From Zea mays (Eukaryota; Streptophyta; Magnoliopsida; Poales; Poaceae), in contig NC_050103.1 in NCBI RefSeq assembly GCF_902167145.1, positions 182,093,625 through 182,157,624 of the forward strand: DNA of 64,000 bases, in the 5' to 3' direction. The translations under genes and the position numbers were made by a program. The notes beneath the pieces were generated by a model. That model was not told where the DNA came from. It was given only the letters and a program-made list of their open reading frames with translations, and made no database searches. The number at the start of each line of letters is the position of its first letter. Positions within the stretch are counted from its first letter, which is position 1. Shown here piece after piece: positions 22,543 to 34,518 of the stretch.

Positions 22543-24148
22543 TGTCGGCGTTTCGACCTCGGGGGGTCCCTGGACCGACGAGTAAATTGTCGTCGCGTGC
22601 CCCAGCCCAGATGGGTCGGCGCGAGACGGAGCGCGAAGGGGGGAAGAAGCCGGTGGGAGACAGGTGTAAAAGGGGAAACCCGCGACCTTCGTGTTTGTCC
22701 CGCGCCCAGGTCGGGTGCGCTTGCAGTAGGGGGTTACAAGCGTCCGCGAGGGAGGGAGCGAGAGGCCTAAGCGCGTGCCGTCCCGTCCTTCCCCGCGCGG
22801 CCAACCCTCTGTAAGAGGGCCCTAGACCTTCCTTTTATAGTCGTAAGGAGAGGATCCAGGTGTACAATGGGAGGTGTAGCAGTGTGCTAACGTGTCTAGC
22901 AGAGAAGAGCTAGTGCCCTAAGTACATGCCATTGTGGCAGCCGGAGAGGTTTTGGCACCCGGTTCGTGTGGTGTCGTGGCCGTCGGAGGAGCGATGGAGT
23001 CTGGCGGGAGGACAGCTGTCGGGGCTGTCGAGTCCTTGCTGACGTCTCCTTGCTTCTGTAAGGGGGCTGAGAGCCGCCGTCGTCATGGAGCATGCGGGGC
23101 GCCATCATTACTTGTTTACCGGGGCGAGCCAGATGGGACGCCGGTCTTGTTCCTCGTAGCCTGAGTTAGCTTGGGGTAGGGTAATGATGGCGCCTCCTGT
23201 GACGTGGTCGGTCCGAGCCCTGGGTTGGGCGAGGTGGAGGCCCCTCCGAGGTCGAGGTCGAGTCTGTCTTCCGAGGCCGAGGTCGAGTCCGAGCCCCTGG
23301 GTCGGGCGAGGCGGAGACCGTCGGCTGAGGCCAGGGCTGAGTCCGAGCCCTGGGGTCGGGCGAGGCGGAGTTCGTCGTCTTCCGGGGCCGAGCCCGAGTC
23401 CGAGCCCTGGGGTCGGGTGAGGCGGAGTTCGTCGTCTTCCGGGGCCGAGCCCGAGTCCGAGCCCTGGGGTCGGGCGAGGCGGAGTTCGTCGTCTTCCGGG
23501 GCCGAGCCCGAGTCCGAGCCCTTGGGTCGGGCGAAGCGGAGTTCGTCGTCTTCCGGGGCCGAGCCCGAGTCCGAGCCCTGGGGCGGGCGGTGCGGAGTTC
23601 GTCGTCTTCCAGGGCTGAGCCCGAGTCCGAGCCCTTCGGGCGATGCAGAGTTTCCTATGGCGCCTGAGGCCGGACTTGGCTGCTGTCAGCCTCACTCTGT
23701 CGAATAGCACAGCAGTCGGAGCGGCGCAGGCGGCGTTGTCCTCTTGTCAGGCCGGTCAGTGGAGCGGCGAAGTGACTGCGGTCACTTCGGCTCTGTCGAC
23801 TGAAGGGCGCGCGTCAGGATAAGGTGTCAGGCCACCTTTGCATTAAATGCTCCTGCAATACGGTCGGTCGGCGTGGCGACTTGGCCAAGGTTGCTTCTTG
23901 GCGAAGACTGAGCCTCGGGTGAGCCGAAGGCGCGTCCGTTGCTGGAGGGGGTCCTCGGGCGAGACGTAAATCCTCCGGGGTCGGCTGCCCTTGCCCGAGG
24001 CTGGGCTCGGGCGAGGCGAGATCGTGTCCCTCGAGTGGACCGAGCCTTGACTTAATCGCACCCATCAGGCCTTTGCAACTTAGTGCTGATGGGGGTTACC
24101 AGCTGAGATTAGGAGTCTTGGGGGTACCCCTAATTATGGTCGCCGACA
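22543..24148 (-). repeat. 5' LTR of second Huck-like element
   Basis: 1606 bp. The sense TATA is the complement of 22831-22840. The tandem array at about 23290-23650 differs slightly in copy structure from the partner LTR. The terminal base context GCCGACA at 24142-24148 differs from the partner's CCCGACA. Confidence 0.9.
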
Positions 24149-24153
24149 TTAAC

Positions 24154-24362
24154 TATCTAAATTATTGATTTAGAAAGTCTTTTAGAGAACCATCGGAGTT
24201 GCTCTTAGGTGACCAAAGTAACTTATAATTTGGTGAGATGGAGTGTAAACAACAATAATAATGATAAGTAGCCATATAATACTTATCTTCCAGACTGCGT
24301 TAAGCATTCATCTTATACTGATATACAGACAGATTATTATCATTCATACGCATAGCTATCCA
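24154..24362. other. Region downstream of the UGT gene
   Basis: AT-rich host sequence between the Huck-like TSD and the UGT stop codon, presumably including the 3' untranslated region. No feature is decisive. Confidence 0.5.
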
Positions 24363-25769
24363 TCACTTGCGTCCTAAACCCTTCAAAAACTCACCAAGTT
24401 CGACGTAAGACGACCCGCCTTGTTTGATGGCATCAGCAGCCATTTCCTTCGCCGTCGCTGTCCTCTCCCTGAGCTTCTTCCCTTCCTCCGACTCCATCAC
24501 TAGTCGTACCTTGGCCTCCACCTCGTCAGCCGTCACCAACTCCTCGTCGTAGCCTTCCATCACCACCCCAACCTTCATCTCCTCCACCACGTGCACCTTA
24601 TTCAGCCTCTGCTCCGCGTACAGCGGCCAGCAGATCATCGGCACGCCGGACATGGCCGCCTCCAGCACCGAGTTCCAGCCGCAGTGAGTTACAAAGGCAC
24701 CCACGGCCTCGTGCCGCAGCACCTGTGTCTGGGGCGCCCAGTTCTTCAGAACCAGTCCTCTGCCTCTGGTTCTCTCCAAGAACCCATCCGGAAGCAACGC
24801 CTCCAGATCAGGCTCGCCAGAGTCCTGATCCTCGCTTGGGCTTCGCACGGCCCACAAGAACCTGTGTCCTGAACGCTCTAGCCCGCGCGCCGTCTCCTTC
24901 AGCTGCGCCGCCGAGAAGGCGCCCAGGCTTCCGAAGCAGAGGAACACCACGCTCTGCCTGGGCTGCCCGTCCATCCACGCGAGGCACGCGTGCCTCTCGC
25001 CGTTCCCCTCGGTGCCACTGCCGCCACCGTCGACCAGCGGCCCGACGCAGTAGATTTTCGGCGTCGAGCGGCCGGGCAGGCAGTGGCCGCCACGTAGCGC
25101 TTCCAGCGCCCTCGACTCCAGCCACTCGAAGCTGTTCACCAGAATGCCCGCGGCCTCCGGCATCCGGGCGAGCTGCCGCAGCCGTACGCTGCCCACGTCG
25201 CTCTCCCAGTCGTGCATGGTGTCGGGCATGTCGAGAGCGCGGACCGCCGGCACGCCGGCGAAGTTCAGCGCCGCCTTGCCCATGTCCCTTAGCGGGGACG
25301 GCGCGGCGCGGCAGAGATCTGGAACCTGGAGGTAGACCGCGAGGTCGCCGGCCGCGGACGGGTAGAAGAAGTGCGCGGGGATCGCGAGCTCCGCGGCGAC
25401 GTCGAGCGCGTCGGTGCAGAACATGTCGACCACGAGGGCGGCGACGGCAGGGACTCGCGCGGCAAGGAACGCCCGGAGCGCGGGGTTCGCGGCGCGGAGC
25501 GCATCCAGGATGGGCATGATGGGGTGGGAATGCTGCTTGCTGGTGGCGCAGGGCGGGATGGGGAGGAGGTGGACCGTGATGGAGGGACTGACCGCTGCCA
25601 GGCGGGCCAGCGCAGCAGCTAGCACGGCGTGCTTCTCGGGCGGGTCGACGACGGCGATGGTGACGGCGACGCTGCCGTGGCGGAGGATGGCCTTGGCCAG
25701 CTGCGCCATGGGGTTCAGATGGCCAACGCCCAGGGAGGGGTACAGCACCACCGTCTTCTCCTGCGTCAT
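24363..25769 (-). CDS. Family-1 UDP-glycosyltransferase (UGT88-like)
   Basis: Intact intronless 468-residue ORF, the usual length for plant UGTs. It should transfer a sugar from a UDP-sugar to a small acceptor such as a flavonoid or phenolic in the cytosol. The N-terminal acceptor domain holds the catalytic His17 ([10 protein letters not shown]) and a supporting Asp near 115 ([10 protein letters not shown]). The C-terminal donor site is a complete 44-residue PSPG box at about 344-387: it begins WAPQTQVL, includes HCGWNS, and ends AEQ. The final Gln is the residue typical of UDP-glucose users. The sequence is closest, from memory, to the UGT88 group (hydroquinone or anthocyanidin glucosyltransferase annotations). 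The acceptor cannot be told from sequence. No retroelement interrupts the ORF; the Huck-like insertion ends 215 bp beyond its stop codon. Confidence 0.93.
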   Translation of the reverse strand: MTQEKTVVLYPSLGVGHLNPMAQLAKAILRHGSVAVTIAVVDPPEKHAVLAAALARLAAVSPSITVHLLPIPPCATSKQHSHPIMPILDALRAANPALRAFLAARVPAVAALVVDMFCTDALDVAAELAIPAHFFYPSAAGDLAVYLQVPDLCRAAPSPLRDMGKAALNFAGVPAVRALDMPDTMHDWESDVGSVRLRQLARMPEAAGILVNSFEWLESRALEALRGGHCLPGRSTPKIYCVGPLVDGGGSGTEGNGERHACLAWMDGQPRQSVVFLCFGSLGAFSAAQLKETARGLERSGHRFLWAVRSPSEDQDSGEPDLEALLPDGFLERTRGRGLVLKNWAPQTQVLRHEAVGAFVTHCGWNSVLEAAMSGVPMICWPLYAEQRLNKVHVVEEMKVGVVMEGYDEELVTADEVEAKVRLVMESEEGKKLRERTATAKEMAADAIKQGGSSYVELGEFLKGLGRK

Positions 25770-26459
25770 GGTCTTTGTTTCTCACAGAGCTCACGAACAC
25801 ACGAGTCGAAATGAAATAGTCCCGTTCACCAGTGACGACAAAAGCAAACAGCCCACCACTGGCACCGCGAATGGAAAAGCCAAAAGAGCCGTGTGCTGTT
25901 GATGCTGTTTCTCTTTCCGCCCACTGGTAGGAGTAGGACAGGGGCGCACGTAACGTAACCAAGCTATCCTGCTGCCGTTGCTACTTCGCTCTGTAATCCT
26001 GAACGTAGTGCATGTCCTGTCCTTTTGTGGCAGCCTGATGAATCTGGCTTTTTTTTGAAGGGTTTCTTTTCTTTTTTATTGGTATCATTATAGTTTACAA
26101 AGTTTAGAGAAGTATCATTCATCTATTTTAAAGTGTATAATTACAACCACAACCACCTAGAATGTGTATTGCAATGCACCCCGTTGACCACAATCACGCA
26201 TATGAACACTACAATAACTTCATATCCTTATATCACTACGATATGAAGTTATTGTAGTGATTTTTTACGTCTCTATTAGGCAAGTTGATGAGTTAGATGC
26301 CTTAGCTCCTATATGCGTGATTCCATCAGATTTTAGTCTTGATAACCATGATTAGGATCTCAATAGAGAATGCATTCCATCAGGTGATGGGATACCATTA
26401 GTTCTAATGACAACCATGCAACCTAGCCTACTAATAATTCACCTGGAGATCTAGAGTAC
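25770..26459. other. UGT upstream region
   Basis: Presumed promoter and 5' untranslated region of the minus-strand UGT gene, then host DNA up to the element starting at 26460. No clear TATA box could be assigned. It contains the hairpin at 26207-26259. Confidence 0.45.
26207..26259. repeat. Perfect 20-bp inverted repeat
   Basis: Arms 26207-26226 and 26240-26259 are exact reverse complements (CACTACAATAACTTCATATC) around a 13-base loop. Ends of CACTA type suggest a tiny relic, but no target duplication is seen. Confidence 0.75.
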
Positions 26460-29400
26460 TGAAGCGCCCCAATCCTCTGGGACTCAAATGTAATACAATT
26501 ACTAGTCCCAGGAGGCTAGTAAACACATTTATACATCAGATAGTTCCAGATCTGCTTAAACGAGACAAACCTATAAAGGTGGCGAACAACTTTAAGAGTT
26601 GGTCCACAACTCGGGACATAACATCAGAGTGGGGCTGAAGCAGCCCGATATACGCAGCGAAGCAAATCAGCGGCCCAACAGCCACAAGCAAGGTTGGGAA
26701 CAGGCGTAACTCTTACCCGATCAACGATCTCCTTCTCTGAAAAACAACAAATAAGCAAGGGTGAGTACTTACGTACTCAGCGGAATGGGGAAATCAGATA
26801 TAATGCATGGAATATGTGGAGCTCAGGATATTTTGCAGAAACAACAATATTTTATGTAGTATTGTTTTGTAAAACATTTTGTCTGGTTTTCATTTTCAAA
26901 AAGAGCTACTGGACTTCCCGTCCACCATAGCTCACGGCTCAACCGCCGGACATTTTAAAACCACTTTTCAAAAGCACCCTTTTTTGGAAAACAAAACACT
27001 AATTATCATACCACACCAGACTCATCCATATTCGTGGACGCGGACTATTCGAATAGGTTTGAACTCTGCGCAGAGGGGTACACTTTACCCACTAGTCCAG
27101 CTCTGCGATCTCATGGCCAATGAGACCCGAATCCGAATCTCTTTCTTTCCTCGCACGTCCTTACCTTAACGGTTATACCGGAAGGAGTCAGGCCACCGCC
27201 ATGTCCAAACCGGACAAAACATTCCCCCTCCTTATCCTCCCGGTGCTCCCCAGCCATCATAACTCTGGGGTTTGGATCGTACGAGTTCAGATTGAGTGAC
27301 TGCCCATACAGTCTCGAGTGGTTGTACTTGTAATGAGTACAGGTAGTGAAGGATGACAAACCGGTCCTTATATGAGAGGACAATCCTTCTGCTCACACCT
27401 AACCCGGCTGAGCCAACACCTGAGGCCCTCCCCTAAACTAGGGAGTCCCTGATCATCCCTACTCAAAGGTGATAAGGGTGACAACCCTTCATCATACCTA
27501 TTTTGAAAAGCATTTTCTTTTGAAAACTCACACCTTTTCTCAAATCATTTATAACAAATATATCAAGGATTGATTGCCGCAAGCGGCTGGGTGGCCATAA
27601 TAACTTATCTCAAAATCATATCATGCATAAAATAACAAGCTGAGGGTTGTGGTTGAAAAATATAGGTAATTTATGCATCAAAGGGATCCAGTGAGCTTGC
27701 CGTGCTTATCCGGCGAAGGGGGAAGGGGAGCTTGCGGAACTAGCTTCTAGCTCCACTGTCTGGCGTAGACTTGCAGATCTGACCTCCATGAGACGACATG
27801 AACGCTCCGATAAATATGCAACATGAATAAGCAAACATACAAACTAGCAAGTATATCAACATATATTTAGTATAGTGGTCAGAATAGCGATATATGGATG
27901 GGTAGAGTCTTGAGTAAAATCTATGTCATGTGGTGTTGAGATACTACTAGTGGTGGAGCAAAGGTGCTTACCAGGAGGGTGGACTGAAGGCGAAACGACA
28001 CTATACGTGTAGCCAGCAGAGCGGAGTAACTGAGCGAGTGGGGTGTTTGCCTTGGCTGAGGGTGTTGAGTGTGTGGAGAGGGAGAGGGTAGCTAGGTGTA
28101 TTTATAGCTGGGTGTATGTGGTGTAGCACAGTGAAGTTCATTGTTGGTGAGAATAGTGACGAATGAATCGTCTGACTTAGTATGAACAGGAGAGTTATAG
28201 GCAGAATATGGGACAAGAGTATTTTGGGAGTTTTCTAGAACATGAACCATGCTTAAGGGATGACATGGTTGGATAGGGAATAGTTTGATAAGAATTTAGA
28301 AATAAGAATTATTGGAATTGGGGTTTGGAAGCCTGGTTCGAAGGAATCTCAAAGTTAAGCGTGCTCAACTTGGAGAAATCTGGGATGGGTGACCAGATGG
28401 GAAGTTCCTTACTGGAAGGAAAATCACAGTCACCGGAGTTTGTATGACTAGAATATGGGTTTGGCTGGTCTTAGGTGGACTGGATAGCATGATGTATGAG
28501 TAGTTGAAATTTGGGATGATCGGATGATCAATGAATAGTAATGATGAATAGTAACAGCGGTGAATAGTGTCAGTGAATAGTAACGATAAATAGTGACTAT
28601 GAACGAACGATAAACGATGAATATGAACTATGAACGAACGGACGAACGATCGAATGATCGGACGAACGAACGATCGGAATTTCGACAGCATAACGACAGG
28701 ACAAAGATTATCTTGACGAACGATGAATAGGGACTATGAACGAACGATGAATAGGAACTATGAACGAACGATGAATAGGAACTATGAACGAACGATGAAC
28801 GATCGAATGATCGAACGAACGATCGGAATTTCGGCAGTATAACGGCAGGACAAAGATTATTTGGACGAACAAACGAATGATCGAACGATCAGACGAGCGG
28901 ACGAACAAACCATGAACGATCGGACGATCGGACAAACAAACGAACAAACTAAGAACAGGTGGACGAACGATCGAAGAACGATCGAAGGATCCTTGTGCTA
29001 GTGTGTGCTTGTGTGGAAGGTGGAGTGGGCGTGGGGGGGGGAGAGTTGCCATGAAATGGCTTGGGTGGCTTGAGAGGAGGCCCTTGCCCCTCTATTTATA
29101 GCTATGGTGGGGGGATTAGGGGGAGGGATGAGAGGATTAGTGGGAGGATGAGAGGATTAGTGGGAGAATAGCATGTATTTGTCTTGTATAAGTGAGATTA
29201 GCTTGTAGAGCTCACCGTATGACACCGGAGGCATACGTATACGTATGAGCATGAGGAAAGTTATGAAGAAAATTTTTGTAGGGACTTGAAAAATGATTCT
29301 GAAGGTATTTCTTAGGAAGAAAATACTTGGAGATATATCGGTGGAATATCTGGGCAGTATTTCTGGAAAGAATTTGAGGGGGGATCACTGGAGAAACATT

Positions 29401-29562
29401 TGTAGGATATTTTGTGCAGGATTTTGGAGAGAATATAGACCACTATATTTTATTTGTTGATATGAACTTGCAAACAAACATTTTGAAATGAAATTTGAAA
29501 TTCATTTTGAATTTAGAGCAAGTTTGAGAAAATTCCAAGATTTGAATTTTTGGGATGCTACA
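26460..29562 (-). repeat. 3' LTR (3103 bp) of the AGTAC-flanked element
   Basis: Plus-strand ends are TGAAGCGCCCC and GGATGCTACA. Its first ~660 bp align with 32595-33379. It contains the simple-sequence-rich part at 28520-28990. Confidence 0.82.
28520..28990. repeat. AACG/GATCG-rich degenerate short repeat in LTR
   Basis: Dense repeats of GAACGAACGATGAATAG, ATCGGACGAACGAACG and TGAATAGTAAC. A longer unit (CGGAATTTCGACAGCATAACG then ACAGGACAAAGATTAT) is duplicated at about 28676 and 28826. It lies just upstream of the LTR TATTTATAG at 29090-29100. Confidence 0.75.
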
Positions 29563-31409
29563 AATCTACCCCACTTAAAATGAATCTCGTCCTCGAGATT
29601 CGGCTTAAAAGGGTTATGGGTATAGCTTTACTTCAGCTACATATCTTCACTTTGCAGACTCTTCGAGGAGTTGGAGCTTCAACAAAATCTGGCCTTTGAG
29701 GAGCATCTGGTTGCCGATTGCAAACGCTGATTCTGGCTACTCAAAGATCATCTTCAGGCTTCTAGGTTTCGCTTGGCAGCTAGCTTATTGAAGAAGCATC
29801 GATGCCAACACGCAAACCTTCCTCATACGAACTCCCACATGGATTCCTTCCTTGATTGGTCTTCTAGTGCTTCATCAACGGAACTTGGGTGACTACTTCT
29901 CATCTAGAAACTCATATGCTTGAATGATTTGGTCCTCCACAAGCTTGCTACATGCCTTCTTCTTTTTCTCCATAGCAGGAACCTTACTAGAACACTACCC
30001 CACTTAAAATGAATGAGGGTAGAATTCTTGAATCTTGAGAATTTGAACTCCTTGAAGTACCTCATAACAAGGGTGTTACGGGGCCTTCTTCTGCTGTTGT
30101 TGCTTGACCAGGCTGCGGAGAGATGAGTGACACGGGGTTGATTCTAGGAGAACCTTCTTATCTTCTCTTCACTATCTTCTTTTCACTGACCCTTTCTTTC
30201 TCTTTGCTCTTCCCACTAGAGGATTCTATCAAAGAGTATTACCATCATACAGAGGAGGAAACCAAAGACTATGAACCATGTACAACAGTCTTCAACCCAA
30301 GAATCACCAAGCATTGTGATCTTAGGGGCGAGGGAGTGGAAAAAATGGAGTTGCTTGCGATTTGGCAGAGGGTATTTTATCAGGTGTGTTTTGCTTGGGA
30401 TGGGAGCTGAGGGAGCTAGTGGGGGTTTTATAGGCGAGCGGTATGAGAGGTGGTGCTCGGGTGCAGAGTGGCGGTGATGGAGCAGGTGACACGAGGCAAC
30501 AGGTGCGATGGAGGGAAATGGGGATGGTGTTGCTGGTGGTAATGGCGGTGGGTGCGCTGCAAAGGGGGCGTGGGGCAGTGATAGTGCGCTTGGAGGCGGG
30601 CACGCGTGCGTGGGGCACGAGTGAGTGGTGGGGTCAATGACCCAGATGTTTGTGGTCTCTGGTTCCAAGAATCTTTGCCTCTATGTATGGTAATAACTTC
30701 TTCTGTCCTCTTTTTCTGTTTACTTTGACTCAGGGGCAGTGCTTTGATTCTCACGATCGGTCCTTTTGACTGAGCGGTTGGACAGGTTCCTTCCGTAGCT
30801 TATTCCATGCTTCAAGGGTAAGCTTCTCGGTATCTTCTTGGGTAAGGTGCTTTTCTCTTGAGATGGGTTAAGATGAGAATGGAAGCATAAGGTGAGGATT
30901 AGCTCTAATTTGTGATCTATGTTTTTAGAGAAAACCTTTTTTAAAAAAGAAGGAAAACACACAAGCTCAGCAATGATAAGCACAAACAAATCAAATGTTT
31001 TGAATAAGGGAAGAATAGAGTTTTTCCAAAGCACGGACTACTCAGATTCGGGGGCTAAGCATAACTACTATTGCTTGGCTCCTAAATTGAGAACTATGCA
31101 ACTTATGAGCACTAACGTTAAGGCATCACATATGCGCTCAAAAGGGGAGAAAACATCAAGCGAAATTCATTTTGAAATGCCCTAGGGGGCCACACAAATA
31201 GAGTTTTTCAAAGCACGGGACTACACGATTACCTCTCATACATGCAGGGCTCTAGCCAAAGTGAAGAAAAACTTCACTACCCAATGCATGCAGAGGACTG
31301 GGCATAACTAACTCAGATCTGGCAGCTTCTCTTCCGGCGAGGCTGGCACACAACTTCAATCTGAGACATCTCCTGGATGGGTTAAGAGGGAGCTGATGTT
31401 GATGACTTC
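29563..31409. other. Internal region with no recognised gene
   Basis: Between the polypurine tract and the remnant ORF. Short plus-strand ORFs (30123-30410) have signal-like hydrophobic starts but no recognisable family, and are likely chance. Confidence 0.5.
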
Positions 31410-32411
31410 TTATGGCGGTGATTGAGATGGCAAGACAGGGTCGAACTCTTCTTCAAGCTGGACTGGCTCTTGTAGCTCCTCAGAGGGCGGTGGTGCTAGT
31501 GGGGTGCTTGTAGCTTCTTCTTTGATCTCACGGGACGGTGTTGGAATCTTCTTCATGGTGAGGGGCTCAAACAACTCTGGCGAGGGATTTTGGGAGGACT
31601 CGGGGTGCTCTTGCTTATTCATAGCCTGAGGGAAGACTGGAATTCCTTCCAAGACTATGGTTCCTTCCGGGAGTTCCCAAGCCTTCTTTGCTCCTCTGGT
31701 AGAGACTGAGTGACCTTCAAGAATCTAGGGATCTTTAGCTCTCCTAGGTTGAACTGGGTTGGATGAAGCAGGTTCTTGGATCCGCAGGGCTCTACGTTGG
31801 TTATGGGTGACCAAGTAGGCCTCCATCAACTTCTGGACATGCTCATCCTTGGCTTGCTTCAGGGCTTCAACAACAATGACTTCATGATTTTCCAAGGCAG
31901 CTACACGGGCTTGAGCTATGGTGAGATCCACATGGAGCTGACGGTTGCGCTTCTCTGCATCTTCTGCTCAGGCAATCATCTGACGGTGGTGCCGAGCCAA
32001 GAAATCATACTGCGCATCTAGGGTGAGCAGGTATGCAGTGAGGTACATGACTTTGGGGTCGTCCTCAAGCAGCTGCTGCTCTTCTAATGCACGCATCGTG
32101 GCCATCCAAACGGGACAGACTCTCTGAAATGGCAGAAAGAATCTAAGCGGGGTGTCGTCCACTTCTTCTTCATAAATCTGACACAGGGCCCTCAATGCCT
32201 TGTGAGCGACGACTTGGTAGGTGTCTTTGAATCTGTGCCTAGCAGCAGTGACACTCCATTCCACATGGTGCGGACTAGATCCAATGTATACAGTCACGAC
32301 ACACTTCTCGGTGGCATGCTCGACGAATTCACAACCATTATACTCTGGCTGGCTCCTGATTCCGAGGCGGACTGTGCATGCTCTCAGCAACTTGGGGAAA
32401 ACCATCTTCAT
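31410..32411 (-). pseudogene. Broken ORF of unknown retroelement protein
   Basis: Minus-strand pieces 32411-31968, 31931-31725 and 31652-31410 look like successive parts of one protein after the primer-binding site. The first piece (about 147 residues) has EWSVTAARHRFKDTYQVVAH and LRALCQIYEEEVDDTPLRFF. The second is a helical segment (TIAQARVAALENHEVIVVEA). The third is Pro/Glu-rich. At least one stop separates them. No gag zinc knuckle or enzyme motif is visible. Position next to the PBS suggests a gag-like role, but that is inference. Confidence 0.5.
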
Positions 32412-32580
32412 TCTGGCAAAAGCTGGTTTGGCAGCGAACCTCCATCTGGCTTCTGGGAGAAGGAAAGGGGAAAAGAATTTTTGAAATGGAGGGATGAGAG
32501 CAAGATTTTTTTAAGAAAATAGTTTTGACTCAAAAATTTTTGGATCAGGCTAAGGGTTACGTCCTGTGGCCAACCTAACA

Positions 32581-32594
32581 GCTCTGATACCACC
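32581..32594 (-). other. Primer-binding site, initiator-Met tRNA type
   Basis: Complement reads GGTGGTATCAGAGC next to the inner LTR edge at 32595, the standard plant PBS. Confidence 0.85.
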
Positions 32595-33379
32595 TGAAGC
32601 GCCCCAATCCTCTGGGACTCAAATGTGATACAATTACTAGTCCCAGGAGGCTAGTAAACATATTTATACATCAGATAGTTCCAGACCTGCTTAAACGAGA
32701 CAAACCTATAAAGGTGGCGAACAACTTTAAGAGTTGGTCCACAACTCGGGACATAACATCAGAGTGGGGCTGAAGCAGCCCAATATACGCAGCGAAGCAA
32801 ATCAGTGGTCCAACACCCACAAGCAAGGTTGGGAACAGGCGTAACTCTTACCCGATCAACGATCTCCTTCTCTGAAAAACAACAAATAAGCAAGGGTGAG
32901 TACTTACATACTCAGCAGCCCACCTTCACCCGCGGAATGGGGAAATCAGATATAATGCATGGAATATGTGGAGCTCAGGATATTTTGCAGAAACAACAAT
33001 ATTTTATGCAGGGTTGTTTTGTAAAACATTTTGTATTTTTCAAGGCGCATCCTCTACCAAAGGAGCAGGAAGTTTTTTTCGATATAGAAAAAAATCCCAT
33101 GGACTAAACCATCCAGGTATCTCAGCAGTTTCCCACTGGTTTTCATTTTCAAAAACAGGTACTGGACTTCCCGTCCACCATAGCTCACGGCTCAAACGCC
33201 GGACCTTTTAAAACCACTTTTCAAAAGCACATTTTTTGGAAAATAAAACACTAATTGTCATACCACACCAGACTCATCCATATCCGTGGACGCGGAGTAT
33301 TCGAATAGGTTTGAACTCTGCGCAGAGGGGTACACTTTACCCACTAGTCCAGCTCTGCGATCTCATGGCCAATGAGACC
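32595..33379 (-). repeat. Partial 5' LTR of the AGTAC-flanked element
   Basis: Aligns with 26460-27116, with extra segments near 32915 and 33035-33140. Cut by the insertion at 33380; the remainder is not found later in the window. Confidence 0.85.
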
Positions 33380-34518
33380 TGTCGGAGAGGAAATTCTCCG
33401 ACCGGGTGGCGGAATGCACCCGCTCTAAATCCTAAGATGAGGAGGGGCCTAAGCGTTTTGCCTGTTTGCTAAGCAATGAACAAACACAAGAACACATAAG
33501 AGTTTAGAGTGGTTCGGGCCGTCGGAGCGTAATACCCTACTCCATTGTGTAATGTATTGAGCTTGTATGAACTTTTGAGCCTGAGCTGGGTCTAAGTGTG
33601 TCTAAGTGAGCTTGAGTCTGTAACGTTGTGTGCCTCCCCTTTTATAGCTGATGTAATGCTTGGAGCAACTAATGCTAGTCGCCAGTGCAATCTCCTTGCG
33701 CCCTGATATCCGCAGCGCGCGTAGTATTGGCGTGCAGGGGAAGCTTCTTGGCCACGTACGAGTGATGATGAGCACAGCGCGCGCCGCAGCATGGGCGCAC
33801 TGCCTGCCAGCGGAACGGACAGGCACGCCACCTGCGAGACGGCCTAGTCGCCGCCTGCCAGTGGAGTGGACATGGCACATTAAATGCTGAAGGGGCACAT
33901 CGCCTGCCAGCGGGGTAGACAGGCGACACGTCTTCTCCACAATAAATGCAGAGACAGCGCGGCCCAAAGGCCTTACGTCAGGCTCCACCCACTGGCTTAC
34001 GTCACGAGAGCTAGGCCACGTGGCAGCAACGGGCCTCCGCTTGAGCGGGGAGCGGAAGCGCACAGGACAAAGCCCGGACACGTGTCAGTACCGGACCCTC
34101 GTCTGGCCATGACTTAGGCCAGGGTATTCTCTATCCCGAGACCTTGCTGCGGGTGACCCGGACCTCACTCGGAGGGGTCCGGACCTCATCAAGGAGTCCG
34201 ACTTGCTCACTTGGGAGTCCTGGACCATACTCAGAGGGGTCCGGGTTGTGCGTTCAGGGGTCCGAAGCTTTCTCGTGGAGGTTCGGACCCACCGATAGTA
34301 TCCTGGAGTATATCACCTCTTCTGGCCACGTGGCGTCTTTGGGGCCGTCCATGCGGCGGAGTCGGGTGTTGCCGTGGGCCTTGAGTAGCCGCCCGTGTCT
34401 GGGGCGAGCCGTGCTTGGACCCATGCATGGCACTTCTGCCACACGACTAAGGGATAGCCGCGTGGGTTCCTCGCCTTTGTACAGTAGCAGAGGGTACCCT
34501 AGTTTCAGGGTACCGACA
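33380..34518 (-). repeat. 3' LTR of the AGACC-flanked gypsy element
   Basis: TG...CA ends, 1139 bp. The complement of 34519-34540 is purine-rich (GGTGGGCCCGAAGGCTAC) as expected of a polypurine tract. A TATAAAAGG motif is on the complement near 33640-33650. Confidence 0.82.

Larger units (their letters stand above)
11380..24148 (-). mobile_element. Second Huck-like gypsy retrotransposon, full-length but integrase-deleted
   Basis: 12,769 bp with target duplication TTAAC at 11375-11379 and 24149-24153. LTRs are 11380-12974 (3') and 22543-24148 (5'). The primer-binding site starts TTGGCGCGCCAGG on the minus strand next to 22543, and the polypurine tract (complement of 12975-12990) is identical in type to the first copy. 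It carries a gag-pol frame (22482-16981) followed by about 4 kb of non-coding DNA. The LTRs differ by scattered substitutions and small indels, so this insertion is clearly older than the Grande-like one. Confidence 0.92.
26460..33379 (-). mobile_element. LTR retrotransposon with 3.1-kb LTRs, non-autonomous, right part missing
   Basis: Minus-strand element. 3' LTR 26460-29562; internal 29563-32594 (3.0 kb); first 785 bp of the 5' LTR at 32595-33379, where the next element is inserted. The primer-binding site on the complement of 32581-32594 reads GGTATCAGAGC, matching initiator-Met tRNA. The polypurine tract is TTTTAAGTGGGGTAGATT on the complement of 29563-29580. The five bases before 26460 are AGTAC; the partner duplication is not found. 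The internal region is too short for pol and shows none. The two LTR copies differ by substitutions and by indels up to roughly 100 bp, so it is old. Family unknown. Confidence 0.82.

Noticed and set aside
22096..23707. ORFs over the 5' LTR and the leader of the second Huck-like element
   Set aside because: Antisense shadows of gag leader and low-complexity LTR arrays.
24725..25962. Long ORFs overlapping the UGT gene in other frames (264 and 384 codons)
   Set aside because: High third-position GC opens other frames. Only the 468-residue frame has UGT motifs.
28365..29052. Minus-strand ORFs rich in Arg/Ser/Phe (108 and 114 codons)
   Set aside because: Translations of short tandem repeats in an LTR.
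30123..30410. Small secreted-like protein ORF (95 codons)
   Set aside because: It lies in the internal region of an old retroelement, with no homology recognised and no supporting signals.
32581..32594. tRNA gene
   Set aside because: The TGGTATCAGAGC match is only a primer-binding site; no cloverleaf flanks it.
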